In this document: positions 11,528-22,516 of the stretch, piece after piece
Layout of the letters: every line of letters begins with the position of its first letter
Position numbering within the stretch: the stretch's first letter is position 1
DNA from: Pictodentalium vernedei
Taxonomy: Eukaryota; Mollusca; Scaphopoda; Dentaliida; Dentaliidae
NCBI GenBank assembly: GCA_031216915.1
Contig: CM062296.1
Coordinates: forward strand, 792,782,823 to 792,846,822
DNA: 64,000 nt
Reading direction: 5' to 3'
Notes under the pieces: model-generated
The model's database searches: none
The model's input: only the letters and a program-made list of their open reading frames with translations
Told to the model about the DNA's origin: nothing
Made by a program: the position numbers and the translations under genes

Positions 11528-11640
11528 TAGCACCCAAAGTCCGTAATATAATTTTTTGGTGTGGCACACCCTGTGAGACGTACAACGCCAAAAACAAATA
11601 TATTACGGACTTTGGTTCCAAGTTTGGTCTTATAGGGCGG
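11528..11640. repeat. Hairpin with GTCCGTAATAT ends, right arm
   Basis: The inverted copy of the hairpin at 7868-7985: AGTCCGTAATATAATTTTTT to 'ATATATTACGGACT', with TGTGGCACACCCTGTGAGAC in the middle. It is part of the foldback arm. Confidence 0.75.
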
Positions 11641-12267
11641 TGTTCCTTATATGAATACATTAGACTGGGTGTGTGGAACTACAGGAAGGTCAATGAAGCT
11701 TGGCCCAAAATATAATGAAAACTGCGAGAAAAAAATGATTTTCCCCGACATCACAACCACTCCACCCCCCCCCCCCCCCCCCCACCCCGAGCCCACATGG
11801 CCGTATACGTATGCATCTTATAGTGTCGTTCTCTGTTTTCCATTTCTACTTTTGCCGGCCATTTATAGTCTATCGGTATCGGGCCTGTAATCAGAATGTT
11901 TTGAGGACGACAAGCCATGTAGGGCGGGGGGGGGGGGGGGCACCCATAGACATTCCGCCACTTCAGTTTTTTCTGTACCGATAAACCACTATTTGATATA
12001 CGGAATAGCGCAAAAAAAAAACATTGGGAATATTCCTTCATACACATAACGCTGAAAACAGAAAGATCATAAAGTTAATTGACTGGCGAGTGTTTCAAGT
12101 GAATACGACTAAATTTATTCAACAATAAAGTGAAGTCATTTATTTTAATGAGTAAAATTCATATTTTTCTAGAATACATAATCGTGTTACTAGCTAAGTA
12201 TGCAGAATTTGCAATAAAAAAGTAGCGAGACCGTGTGATCTGGCCCTGCCCACCGCTACACATACGT

Positions 12268-12560
12268 ATTTCGTTAAAACGAAATAATTATTTCGTTAAA
12301 ACGAAATATTATTTCGTTATTTCGAAATATTATTTCGTTAAAACGAATTAATTATTTCGTTATTTCGAAATATTATTTCGTTATTTCGAAATATTATTTC
12401 GTTTAAACGAAATAATATTTCGTTATTTCGAAATATTATTTCGTTATTTCGAAATAATATTTCGTTAAAACGAAATAATTATTTCGTTATTTCGAAATAT
12501 TATTTCGTTATTTCGAAATAATATTTCGTTAAAACGAAATAATATTTCGTTAAAATGAAA
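12268..12560. repeat. ATTTCG/CGAAAT palindromic array, right arm
   Basis: The mirror of the array at 6869-7322, about 290 bp, with the same unit. The two arrays differ in length, as expected for a tandem array expanding and contracting independently. Confidence 0.9.
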
Positions 12561-12604
12561 TAAAAAAGAGAGAAGCCTGTCACTTCCCGGGCTCCATAGT
12601 TACC

Positions 12605-13300
12605 TACTTGACTTTACATTTTCTGGTCCGAAATCGAATGGGAAATCAAATCGACGATAGAGAGACTACAAGGATGTATTCCATCTTGTCGAACGAATCT
12701 CGGAGATCGAGCGAAGATAAAAATCTTAGAAAATTCTGAGATCATCGAGTTTGAGCCGAGTCCGAGAATTCATTGCATTTTTTCACAAGATGACAGTGAT
12801 GGCAGTGATGGCAGTGATGACAGAGAAGATACCATAAACCTAAGATGAAAAATCCCAAGTTGGTAACAGAAACCAAACCATGCATTTTTTACTCAGCTTT
12901 GCAAGTGTTGCCTTGATCGATGTCATCAATTTCACCGAGATTTCTTGGATGTGAAATTACAAATCGCGAGTCAAAATGTCAAAACATGTAATTTTCTGTC
13001 GGTATTCTCGAGTGTTCCAGCGACGAGTTTCGTCGATTTGGCGGGCGACCTCTCGTGCGTGAAAGATTCTCTATCGTTGAAACTGCAAAAAACCATGTAA
13101 TTTTCCATCTATGTTTTGCAGTGTTTTTACCGCTCACGGGGTCGGCTTGGTAGAGATCTCTCTGATGAGAGAGAAGATTTTTCCCTCCCCTCCATTTTGA
13201 TCGATCGCAGTTCTGTCTGTCTGTGATGGAGAGGAATATACTATAATCAATGTTGTTTTATATACATATATATTATTAAATAGAAGCAAACAAAATAAAA
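12605..13300. other. No gene recognised; upstream region of a Polinton copy
   Basis: This stretch contains CAGTGATGG-type short repeats near 12790-12815 and two copies of AAAACATGTAATTTTC-like sequence near 12980 and 13090. No promoter can be assigned with confidence. Confidence 0.45.
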
Positions 13301-13343
13301 CTTGAAACACAAAATTAAAAAAAAAAATGTAAACATTAAAAAC

Positions 13344-13667
13344 ATGTCATTTTTAAAGACTAAAGATCTTGAGGAGAAAGCGGAAAATATGAAGAGAGAT
13401 TTTCTGCGTGACAAGGTTCTCAGAGATCTCTTCTACAGGGCATGTGCCAGTCTCACAGATTTCAATATTCCTAAAGTGGTGGGCGAGAGATGTCTGGGTT
13501 ACATGTCTGAGGGATTGCTCGAAGCGCATGCCTGTTACACCATGGAATGCAGAAACGCCACAGTCCTGTGTTTTGTGTCGGTGTTGAAAAAGCCCAACGA
13601 AAATGAGGTGATGTATTGGTGGAAGAAAATGATCAAGTGTCGAGGGCAACTTCAAAAAAGGCAATGA
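13344..13667 (+). CDS. Small intact unknown protein at the 5' side of Polinton copy A
   Basis: An uninterrupted 107-codon frame from ATG at 13344 to TGA at 13665-13667. Its GC content and codon use stand out from the AT-rich flanks. The product is mixed helical, with a charged N-terminus (KDLEEKAENMKRDF), a central Cys-containing part (RACASL, HACYTMECRN) and a basic end. It matches no family I know. It lies upstream of the polymerase of copy A in the same orientation, so it may be a Polinton accessory or virion protein. Because the polymerase next door is full of stops, its intactness is either chance or recent use. Confidence 0.5.
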   Translation: MSFLKTKDLEEKAENMKRDFLRDKVLRDLFYRACASLTDFNIPKVVGERCLGYMSEGLLEAHACYTMECRNATVLCFVSVLKKPNENEVMYWWKKMIKCRGQLQKRQ

Positions 13668-13892
13668 AAATAATTATTAAATAGGAAAGCAAAACAAAAA
13701 TTTAAAAAAAAATCAGAAAGAGTATTGATATATTATAAACATGTATTTACGAAATAAAAAATGAAATTCAACATATTTGTTTTTTCTCTTTTACAATTTA
13801 TTTTTTTTCTTTTACAATTTATATTTTTCTTCTGTTCTTTTCACACGTTTTCTTTACAAAGTGGTATCTTTTATTAGCAGGCGAGCGGTCAC

Positions 13893-14098
13893 CAGTGGCG
13901 TCATGCCAACGGTGCCCGGGGGGGGGGGGGGGGGGAATATTTTCGGTGAAAACCTGGGAAGTGCCATTTCCGGCAATCTGGGAGGCATTCTTCACCAAAA
14001 TTTTGGTGCACGCTACGCGCCAACCGATGGTGGCGCTCCGCTTAGATGGTGTTGCCAATCCGGGCCCCCACAGATTTTTCCCTAGCATGACGCCCCTG
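13893..14098. mobile_element. hAT-type MITE, 206 bp
   Basis: Terminal repeats CAGTGGCGTCATGC and (read inward) CAGGGGCGTCATGC. It is flanked by 8-bp near-duplicates GCGGTCAC (13885-13892) and GCTGTCAC (14099-14106), matching 7 of 8. CAGNGGCG ends with an 8-bp duplication are typical of hAT elements. It contains a G run at about 13918-13935. Confidence 0.85.
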
Positions 14099-14189
14099 GC
14101 TGTCACTCTCTCCACTTTAATTTTATGTTACTGTCCGATGATCATTTTCTATTTTCGTTAGTTATTTCCTATTTTTCAAGGCTTCTTTT

Positions 14190-17100
14190 TCCGAGTCGAT
14201 CTACAACACCTTTATCGATTTAGGAAATATCTTGTCTTTGACATAGATCAGAATAAAGTCTGCATCCTTGAAATTGGATTTATTTTGTCAGATGCTAGGA
14301 GTGGGTGTCAGCACGAAAATGGTATTGAAGTGTCAGATGCAGAAGACCTATCTGAACATGGGCAAAACCGAGGGAAAACAGCTTACTTTCAATCTCACAC
14401 GAAAATCGTAACCAAACGTTCTTCGAGGTCTGATATCTTCGATGAAATGAAAGAAAAAATAAAACTAACTTTGGTGCAGTATCAAAACATGGTAGCAATT
14501 GGAGATTCGAGGTAGTATTGAATCTAGAAATTAACTTAAAAAAATATGATCCATTGAGAACGTCGTCGTATATAAAATTGTGTTATTTCATAGGAAAGAA
14601 AGAAGCGCTGTGATCAACATGGAACATATAGAGGACAATAGTGCACATCTGCCTTATATCCCATAGAAAGGCATCTGCAGAGAGTATCAAAGTATGCAGA
14701 GACTTCTAAGAATTTAGAGTGGTTGGGAATGCATTTTCTGCTTCGGCTACGTGACAACGATCATTTTGAAAATTGAAATCCCACAATCGTCGTTAACGTT
14801 TTGGGATATGATCATTTGAAAAAAATCATATTTCCTCTGAGAATAAGTTCTCAAAAAATCGTGAGAAAAACATAAAGTTATCATTCATTTCAGAAGACGA
14901 CAATCAATATTACTGCTGGATCAAGAACATGAGTCAATTATTTTTGGCACAGACTACATACAAGACACGATGGAGAGAGATTTTTCTGTTTCAACTGTCA
15001 GAATTCCTTCCAATGCAAAGAATCACCGGAACATCACGAGGAGTGCCAAGTCAATGTGCTGGAGTTGGCGTGCCCAGACCTCGCACTTACATTAAATTCA
15101 TACATCACAACAGAAGATTGAGAGTGCCTTTTGCGGAATATGCCAATTTCGAATGTTTCAAGGTGAAGATGTGTTCATCAGAGTTACACTGAAAAATATC
15201 AGAAGCACACACCATCTGGATATTGTTTCTACGTTAAATGTTCTTTTAACGAATACCATTTTTCGAGGTCGTACATCTACACAAAACAGTCGAACAACAT
15301 GGCTCAAAAGTTCATGGAAGATTTCAGATTTGGAATCTCAAATTACAAAATTATACAAGCATTTCAAAACTCCTGAGAAGATGCACCATCACAGACGAGC
15401 AAATGAAAGACTATAAGAGTGGCACCGAATGTCACATCTGTAGACTACTGTTCACCGAAACTTTGGCACCCGAATACAAGAACGTGAGAGATCACGATCA
15501 CTACATGGGTAAATTTCGAGGTGCGTGCACAGCAATTGCAGTCCAAAATATCAAGATGCTGAGCTATTTCCAGTGATATCACAATTTTTCGGGTTACGAT
15601 AGTCAACTGTTCATGAAGAACCTCAGTAAAGTCAGTGAAGGATCTATAAATTGCATCAAGAAGAGAATGGAACAATACATTTCTTTTGCAAAATGGATAC
15701 ACGCAGACAAAAAGAAAAAAAATAGATAGAGAAATGTCAGCATTTCACATCAAGAGAGAAATACATTTCATAGATAGTTTTAAATTCAGGTTGACCAGTC
15801 TCAAGAAACTAGACAGCAAATTAGGGAAAGAGAAATTTGAAATCATGACTGAATACTTTGGAGACGAGCATCGATAGAAGAGCGTATGGAGGAAAGGAAT
15901 CTATCCCTGCGATTACATAGATGGTTTGCGTAAGTTCGATGAGTTGTTGTTACCTTCCAAAGATCATTTTTATTTGAAATTATATGACGCTGATACTTCC
16001 ACTTGTCGAACTATGAAAATGCTCACAAAGTTTGGACAACATTCCGTTCAACACGAAATACATGAAAGATTATCACACTCTGTATCTGAAAATCGACTCC
16101 CTTCTCTTGGCAGACTTTTTGAGAATTTTCGAGACGTCTGTTGGTGACATTATGATCTAGATCCAGCTTGGTATTACACAGATCCAAGTCTGGCTTGGGA
16201 TGCACTATTGAAGACGACTGAAATCCACTTGGAATTATTATCTGACATGAACATGTTTGAAAAGGGTGTGAGATGCGGAGTGTTGATGATATCTCATAGA
16301 TACACTAAAGTGAACAATTGCTACATGGAAGAAGGATTTGTTTCGTGAGAACCGAGTAAATACATAATATATCTAGATGCTAATAATTTATATGGTTGGG
16401 CCATGAGTCATCTCCAATGAGTCGAGGCTCAAGAGGGGATGGAAAATTGGAGACATTATCCATGTCTTCTGGAGGTGGGTCTAGAATATCCCGAAACGTT
16501 TCACAATCGACACAGTGATTATCCTTTAGGTCCTGAACAAATGAAAATTTAAAAAAGTCAACAAACTCATTCCAAATTTAAATAACAAATGTAAATACAT
16601 AGTCTACAGTGAAAATCTACACAGATTATAGGATGATATTAGATGACAAACAGACAGATAGATATTTATTCAGCAGAATGTGAGTTTCGGTACAACAAAA
16701 CAACAAAGGTAAATTGATATAAATTGCATATAAACAGAAACATATAACACATGCTGCTGGGAGATAGCATAGCCAGTTTGGCTGTCCACCCGCTATCTCC
16801 CTGGGACTGGGAAAAGAAAAAAGAATATAAAAAGAGAATACAAACCTTTAAGAAAACATTTGAAACGGACGAAATGTTAGTTGTATGAACAATAATGAAC
16901 GATATGCGACAATAATGAACGACATGTGATACGCGACTGTGGACAGGGCATTGGGAATGTTTGAGTATAACTTGGCTCCCTCATCCGATTCGACGAAGAG
17001 CCTCGGATGAAAAAGTTCATAGATCTTAATACGAATTTGAGAACGCTGGCCATGACCAAATTCGAGGAATTTGTTTTTTAACTTATGAACATTTCTGTGT

Positions 17101-17880
17101 ACGGACAAATGATGGAAAAGATCAGAAAAAGGACTGACATTTGTCTCGTTATGACAGAGCGTCAGGTTGGAAAATACATTTCAAAACCAAACTACAGACA
17201 TTGAACCATCTTTGATGAAAATCTAGTGGCCGTTCAGATGAAATATACACGTCGTATATTTGACAAACCCTTTTTGTTTGGGAACATGCATCTCAGACGT
17301 CACTGAACAGTTGATGTATGGATTGCATTACGAATACACCAAGAAAAAATATGACTTGAAAGCTAAACTGTTGTTCACCGACATGGATAGTCTGAATTAC
17401 GAGATAGAGTCTGAAAATGTTTACAGAGACATATCCCTGAATGTTGACACGTGCTTCAACGTGAGCAATTATCCCAGCAATCACAAATCTAACATTTCCT
17501 CGGGTGTCAATAAAAAGATGTGAGAAACTTCTAAGACGAGACTGAAGGGCAGAGGACAGATCACGGAATATGTGGGTTTAAAGTTGAAACTGTACGTTTA
17601 CCATTTACATGGGAAGGCAATTAAAAGATGTAAAGATGTCAAAAGAAGCATTGCAAATAATGACATCACTTTCAAAGAGTATAAATAATGTCTGTTCAAA
17701 AATCGAAAAGTGTACAAATCGATGAACATGATTCAAAGTGACAAGTATGATGTCTACATAGAAATAATCAATAAAATTGATTTATTAGCTGATGGTGATA
17801 AGAAAATCGTGCAATCAGATGAAATAAACTTGATAGCACATGGTAATTATTCTACAAAGTCAATGATTCCTCAACATTAA
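14190..17880 (+). pseudogene. Polinton DNA polymerase B, copy A
   Basis: A relic of a Maverick/Polinton protein-primed-type DNA polymerase, readable only by moving between frames. In order it shows the N-terminal domain (patches KYDPL and SSYIKL around 14550, AVINME at 14610), a Cys-rich segment (FCFNCQNSFQCKE around 14990), an exonuclease-like region (PFAEYANFECF near 15130), RDHDHYMG near 15490, a palm entry (DANNLYGWAMS near 16375-16410), motif B (LMNISVYG near 17085) and motif C TDMDS at 17377-17391. The C-terminal end is at about 17880. In the intact element this enzyme copies the element's DNA in the nucleus. There are more than ten stops or frameshifts. The same protein is present at 19790-22100 (minus) and 49250-52733. 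Confidence 0.85.
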
Positions 17881-17883
17881 GTA

Positions 17884-18373
17884 GGATTAGATGAATACGC
17901 GACATTGAAAATTGATAAAGACAGAAAATATAGAGAAGATAGCAAAGAGATCCAAATAGCAAAGAAAAAAGTAAATAACTTCTCAAAAACAAATAAAAAA
18001 AACAAAAGAAAATGGAACAAACAATCAAATGTACAGTTGGTTTTCGTGGAACGAAAAATAAAATATTTCCAATGTTCGTTTGGGATTTTGCATAGAGAAA
18101 AACTCGAAAAGTAACTTGACAACAAAATTATTTGGATTGCATGAGATTTATGAGACAATGTGAAGAAATGATCAAAATGTTGACGGAAATAACGAAAGGG
18201 AAAATGAATAAATTCTGAACGAAAAATGCCAAAGAGACAGCAATATGATGAAACAAAAAAAATTAGAATTGACTGATTATTTAAAATCATCAATTTATTA
18301 CAATACGGAAAGTGTGCAACCTCACGATCAAGTGTTTTGTGGACACTTGTGCCTTAACATTCTCAAGAGATAG
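17884..18373 (+). pseudogene. Adenain-like cysteine protease, C-terminal remnant, copy A
   Basis: The clear part is 18241-18373, which encodes DYLKSS.YYNTE and then QVFCGHLCLNILK with a stop at 18371. The C-G-H-L pattern is the catalytic-cysteine block of Maverick/adenovirus-type (ULP1-fold) proteases, which process virion proteins. The N-terminal half with the catalytic histidine (present in the copy at 52842) is not recognisable here. The preceding lysine-rich stretch (17905-18114) may be a decayed linker. Confidence 0.7.
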
Positions 18374-18493
18374 TCATTAAGACATAATTTTCAAGACATC
18401 TTCAATGATTCACTTTTAGAAAAAAGAACATTTTTGATATAAATAATAGGAATAAAATAAATACTAAAAAAAAATAAATTAGATAGAAAAAAA

Positions 18494-19330
18494 GTGGCAG
18501 TCGATAAATTTGGAAGAATTGATGAAATTGTGAAAAAAAGAAAGATTGCCATTCAAGGCGATGGCAAAATGTCTGTTACATACTTGAACAATCATTTGGT
18601 GAGAAGAAAAGAACCTCGAAAGGAACCATTGAACATGAATAATCACAAGCTTTATAACGTTCCCAAACCCATAGATTTCAGTGATGCCACGACTGAAAAG
18701 TATGCAGATCATTCAGTTGCAGATTTGCGAAGTGCGCAAGAGATAATTACCTGGGTAAAATATGTCAGATGATCTAGACTTGAAATCTAAATGATTGGTG
18801 AACGTGGCAGATCCTGTGGAATCGAGCAATGTAGAAACCAAAAACTATGCTGACGATTCACGCAATATCTGTGAGAATACCACATTCCAAATATCATGAA
18901 TCTGAAGTGGATGTGAATCCTCTGTTTGGTCTCGATGCCGATCCGAAATACGATTCGAGGGCAGTTAGCAGAAAATACATGGATGACACTAAAGTCGAGA
19001 GAACCAGCGATGTGATGGAAGGCGATCCGGACATGGGAGGTGATCATATCACGAATCTACATGATCCCGAGTTGATGATGGACGTCTGCACACTGACTTC
19101 GGTTGTGGGAAAAATGAAATATGCGAGACAGTTGATAACCATGTGAGCCGAGGAAAGTGATGCATTAGATTCTGGCAAATCAGAATGGACCTATTGAAAT
19201 GGACGAAATGGTCCAGTACATGGTCTGGTAGGATATCCGATGCTGATAGGAGAATGCATCATTCGAAATGAGTCTGACTTCCAATGACTTGAAGAATAGA
19301 GCTGTTGTCAACGTGGTGGTAAATGGAATA
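18494..19330 (+). pseudogene. Phage-tail-fibre-like repeat protein, copy A
   Basis: The relic contains several diverged copies of the repeat 'M-x-x-x-HK-I/L-x-N-L/V-x-x-P-x(4-6)-DA-x-T-x-x-Y-x-D': NMNNHKLYNVPKPIDF.DATTEKYAD near 18640-18710, a second near 18795-18860, and GDPDMGGDHITNLHDPE near 19020-19075. This pattern (DMGG.KITNL..P....DA.TK.YVD) is well known from bacteriophage tail fibres. A C-terminal domain follows, with QLIT and GYPMLIGE (about 19130-19260). At least five frame breaks are visible. It sits directly after the protease as in copy C, so it belongs to the Polinton gene set. A role in virion attachment is inference. Confidence 0.7.
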
Positions 19331-19353
19331 GAAACGATAGATATAAAGTGGAG

Positions 19354-19430
19354 AAGTCTGTAATATACGTTTTTGGTTTGATACGTCCTTTCAAAGGATG
19401 TACATAACCAAAAACTTATATTACAGACTT
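19354..19430. repeat. Small hairpin module, third copy
   Basis: AAGTCTGTAATATACGTTTT pairs with AACTTATATTACAGACTT. It is followed by CATGTTTGGTCTAG, the same flank as the hairpins in the foldback arms. This copy lies at the 3' edge of Polinton copy A. Confidence 0.7.
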
Positions 19431-19617
19431 TCAGGCCATGTTTGGTCTAGAAACCCGCCAACTGAATCAGATTGCAAGACGCCATCTGTTCTGAGTATCA
19501 ATCAAATCACTTCCACGTTTCAATGATTTAATGCGCTGTTTTCTTTCATGCATCAATTCAAGGTTGAAACAAGTGGAATTATCAGATTCTTCTAAAAAGC
19601 AAATCTTAAAAAGAAAA

Positions 19618-19733
19618 TCTAGTGTTTTTGAGTGGATACCAAAAATAATCTCACCTGTGACCAAGACAAATGGTTATTTCACTCGCGCAAGCGCTCCTGA
19701 GATAATTTTCGGTATCCACTCAAAAACACTAGA
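19618..19733. mobile_element. Palindromic MITE (TCTAGTGTTTTTGAGTGG ends)
   Basis: TCTAGTGTTTTTGAGTGGAT pairs with ATCCACTCAAAAACACTAGA, with a second stem around AATCTCA/TGAGAT. The loop contains CACTCGCGCAAGCGCTCCTG, which is shared with the palindromes at 32360-32460 and 32680-32790, so these may be one family. Confidence 0.75.
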
Positions 19734-19789
19734 TATCCTCTATTTGTCATTTAAATTTGGTACTAGTTTGTCTACTTTATTCACTTTCA

Positions 19790-22100
19790 TTTGTTCGGGT
19801 TCTAAAGGATAATTGTTGTGTTGATCTTGTGACGTTTTGGGATATTCCAGATCCACCTCCAGAAGACAGGGATAATGCCTTCAATTTTCCATCTCCTCGC
19901 GATTCTCGGCCTATTGGAAATTTCCCGTCTCTAACGGATGTCTCATGGACCAACCATATTAAATTATTAGCATCTAGATATGTTATGTATTTAACTTGTT
20001 CTGATGCGTTGAATGCTTCTTCCATGTAGCAATCGTTCACTTTTCACTCCACCTCTCACACCCTTTTCAAGCATGAGCAATATGTCCACATCGGATAATA
20101 ATTCCAAGTGGATTTCAGTCATCTCCAGCAGTGTGTCCCAATCCATGCTGGTAGCTGGGTAAAATACTAAGCCAGATCTAGATCGTAATGGCCCCAATAC
20201 GTCTGCCAAGAGAAGGTCGTCAGTATTCAAATACAGATCATGAAAATCTCTCATGGATTTCATGTCGAATATTTTCCACACTTCTTGAGCATGTTCATAA
20301 TCAACATCGGAAATGTCAGCATCGTGTAATTTCGAATAAAAAATGATCTTTGGAAGGTAGCATCGACTCGTTGAATCTATGCAACCATCGATGTAATCAC
20401 AGGGATAGACTCCTTTCCTCAATATGAGTTTCAATACAGTTTCTCGTGACTGGTCATCATGAATTTAAAACTATCTATGAAACGTTTTTCTCTCTTGATA
20501 TCTAGTACTGACATTTCTCCATCTATTTTTTTACTTTTTTTTCAATGACTATCCATGTCACTAAAGAAATGTATTGTTCCTCCCTCTTTCTGATGCAGTT
20601 TATATATCCTTCACTGATTTTACCGAGATTCTTCACGAACAGATGACTGTCAGAACCCAGCAGATTATAAAATATCACTGGAAAGAACTTAGCATCTTGA
20701 TATTTTATAATGTAATTGCTGTGCATAGCACATCGAAATTTACCTATGTAGTGGTCGTGATCTCTCACTTTCTTGTATTCGGGTGCTGAAGTTTTGGTGA
20801 ATGGTAGTCTACAGATGTGACATTCGGTGCCTCTCTTATATATGTGCTTTTATGCGATGATCATCTTCTCAGAAGTTTTGAATTGCACGTATAATTTTTT
20901 GATTTGAGATTCCAAATCTTCCACGAATTTTTGAACTACGTCATCATTGTTCGTATGTTTCGTGTAAGTGTTCTGACCCAAAGAATTTCGATCGTTGAAA
21001 GAGCTCTTTGTGTAAAAACATTATCCAAATGATGTGTGCTTCTGATATTTTTGGTGTCGATTGTCGGGCTGACGCGAATTAATCTTCATTAAACAATCGA
21101 AATCAGCATACACCACAAAAGGCACTACTCTCAAACTTCTGTTATGATATATGGATTTAATGTAAGTGTGAGGTTTTGGCATGTCGATGACAACGCATTG
21201 ATCTGAGCTGCAATACTCCTTGTGACGTTCTGGCAATTCTTTACATTGGAAGTAATTCAGATATTGGAAACAGAATAATCTCTCTCCATCGTGTTTTGTA
21301 GTCTGTGCTGAAAATAATCGATTCAAGTTCTTGATGCAGCAGTAATGTTGATTGTCATCTTCTGAAATAAATAATAAATTGATGTTTTCTTGCGATGTTT
21401 TTACAACTTATCCTCAAAGGAATATTTTTTTCGAATCTTCAAACATTGACAGCAGTCATGGGATTTTGATTTTCAAAATGATCGAAGTCACGTAGCAGAG
21501 TCGGAAAATAAATTCATTCCCGACCAATCTAAATTCTTAGAAGTTTCTGCGTACTTCAATACTCTCTGTGGATGCTTTTCTGTGGGGTATAAGGCAGACA
21601 TGATGGCCCATTTGAAGCATTGACTGCCCCATTATTTTCCATGTTGATTACTGCTTCTTTCTTTGCTATGAAATAAGGCAGTTTTATATACAAAGGCACT
21701 TGCACTGGATCGGACTTGTCGACGTGAATTTCTAGATTCAATACTTCTCCGAATCTCGAAGTGCCACCTTCGTTTTGATACTGCGCCACAGTTTATATTA
21801 TTTTTTCTTCATGTCATCAAAGATATCGGACATCGAAGAACGTTTGGTCATGGTTTTCTTGCGAGATAGAAATAAGCTGTTTTTCCTTCGACTTTTCCCG
21901 TGTTGACATTGATCTTACGCATCCAACACTTCAATACCCATACGCTCCTAGCATCTGACGAAATAAATCCAACGTGGTAGGTTTTACCGTGTTCAAAAAA
22001 TTTTGGGGATGAAACTATTTCATACCCTTGACATCAAACGAATTGAAAAATCCTATGATGGCTTGCTCTCATTCTATGGGATTGGGCAACAGTTATATAT
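19790..22100 (-). pseudogene. Polinton DNA polymerase B, copy B, 3'-truncated
   Basis: This relic of the same polymerase as at 14190 lies on the opposite strand. The pieces in order are GFISSDARS (near 21960), the N-terminal domain (VQVPLYIKLPYFIAKKEAVIN near 21700), the Cys-rich LFCFQYLNYFQCKE (near 21270), SLRVVPFVVYADFDCL (near 21115), RDHDHYIGKFRCAMHSN (near 20760), and an exonuclease/TP-region block ending DANNLIW near 19970. It ends at about 19790, just beyond the block that corresponds to 16500 in copy A, so motifs B and C are absent. Several frameshifts are present. Together with copy A it forms an imperfect inverted pair. Confidence 0.85.
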
Positions 22101-22139
22101 GTATGACTTTAGCTAAGACTTCTTCTAGGTCATTATTTT

Positions 22140-22516
22140 TTTGAATTCAGACATCATTGCTTTTATTATAGTCGTTATCTGATCTTCTTTTTTTTCTTTT
22201 TTATTACCGATGTTGCAGATTGAATCAAATTGTATTTTGTTTTCTTCCTATCTTTCCCCCCATTTGATTCACATTTCCCCCATCGAGTGAACAAATAATC
22301 TATCAACTCGAATCTCTTTAATGATCCTGCACCTTTCAAACTCAGCTCACACGCTCTCGATTTTTTTAATTCGGGTACCTTTTCCTGACCAATCGCGGTT
22401 CACATGACTTCAGTCATTTGTGGTTTGGTTCTATAACTCGACGATTTCGCGATGCCGAGATTCTTCACGTGAATTTTCAATTGACCTAGACTGCGTGTTT
22501 CTAATGAAAATGACAT
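22140..22516 (-). pseudogene. SAP-domain-like protein upstream of polymerase copy B
   Basis: From ATG at 22516, one frame is interrupted by a single TGA (about 22402). It shows two SAP-like motifs: LGQLKIHVKNLGI followed by YRTKPQM, and SLKGAGSLKRFELIDYLF about residues 55-72. A basic tail follows (KDRKKTK, KKKRKKED). SAP motifs are short DNA-binding helix-extended loops. The frame leads towards the polymerase in the same orientation, so it may be a separate Polinton protein or the lost N-terminus of the polymerase. Function is inferred from the motif only. Confidence 0.55.

Larger units (their letters stand above)
6830..12598. mobile_element. Giant foldback-type element, about 5.8 kb
   Basis: The left end AATGGAGCCCGGGAAGTGAC and the right end (read inward) TATGGAGCCCGGGAAGTGAC are inverted repeats, bounded by GTTACC at 6824-6829 and 12599-12604. 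From each end inwards come 'AGGCTTCTCTCTTTTTT', a 300-450-bp array of ATTTCG/CGAAAT palindromes, and about 1.5 kb of matching unique arm (left about 7323-8850, right about 10860-12267). The inverted match runs through to 'ATGGGGTGATGGAGGATGCA' at 10899-10918. The centre holds a nested palindromic element, a third partial arm copy (about 9840-10060) and a SINE. No transposase is seen. The architecture resembles foldback/Galileo-type elements (long inverted repeats with subterminal tandem arrays), but the family is not identified. Confidence 0.85.
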
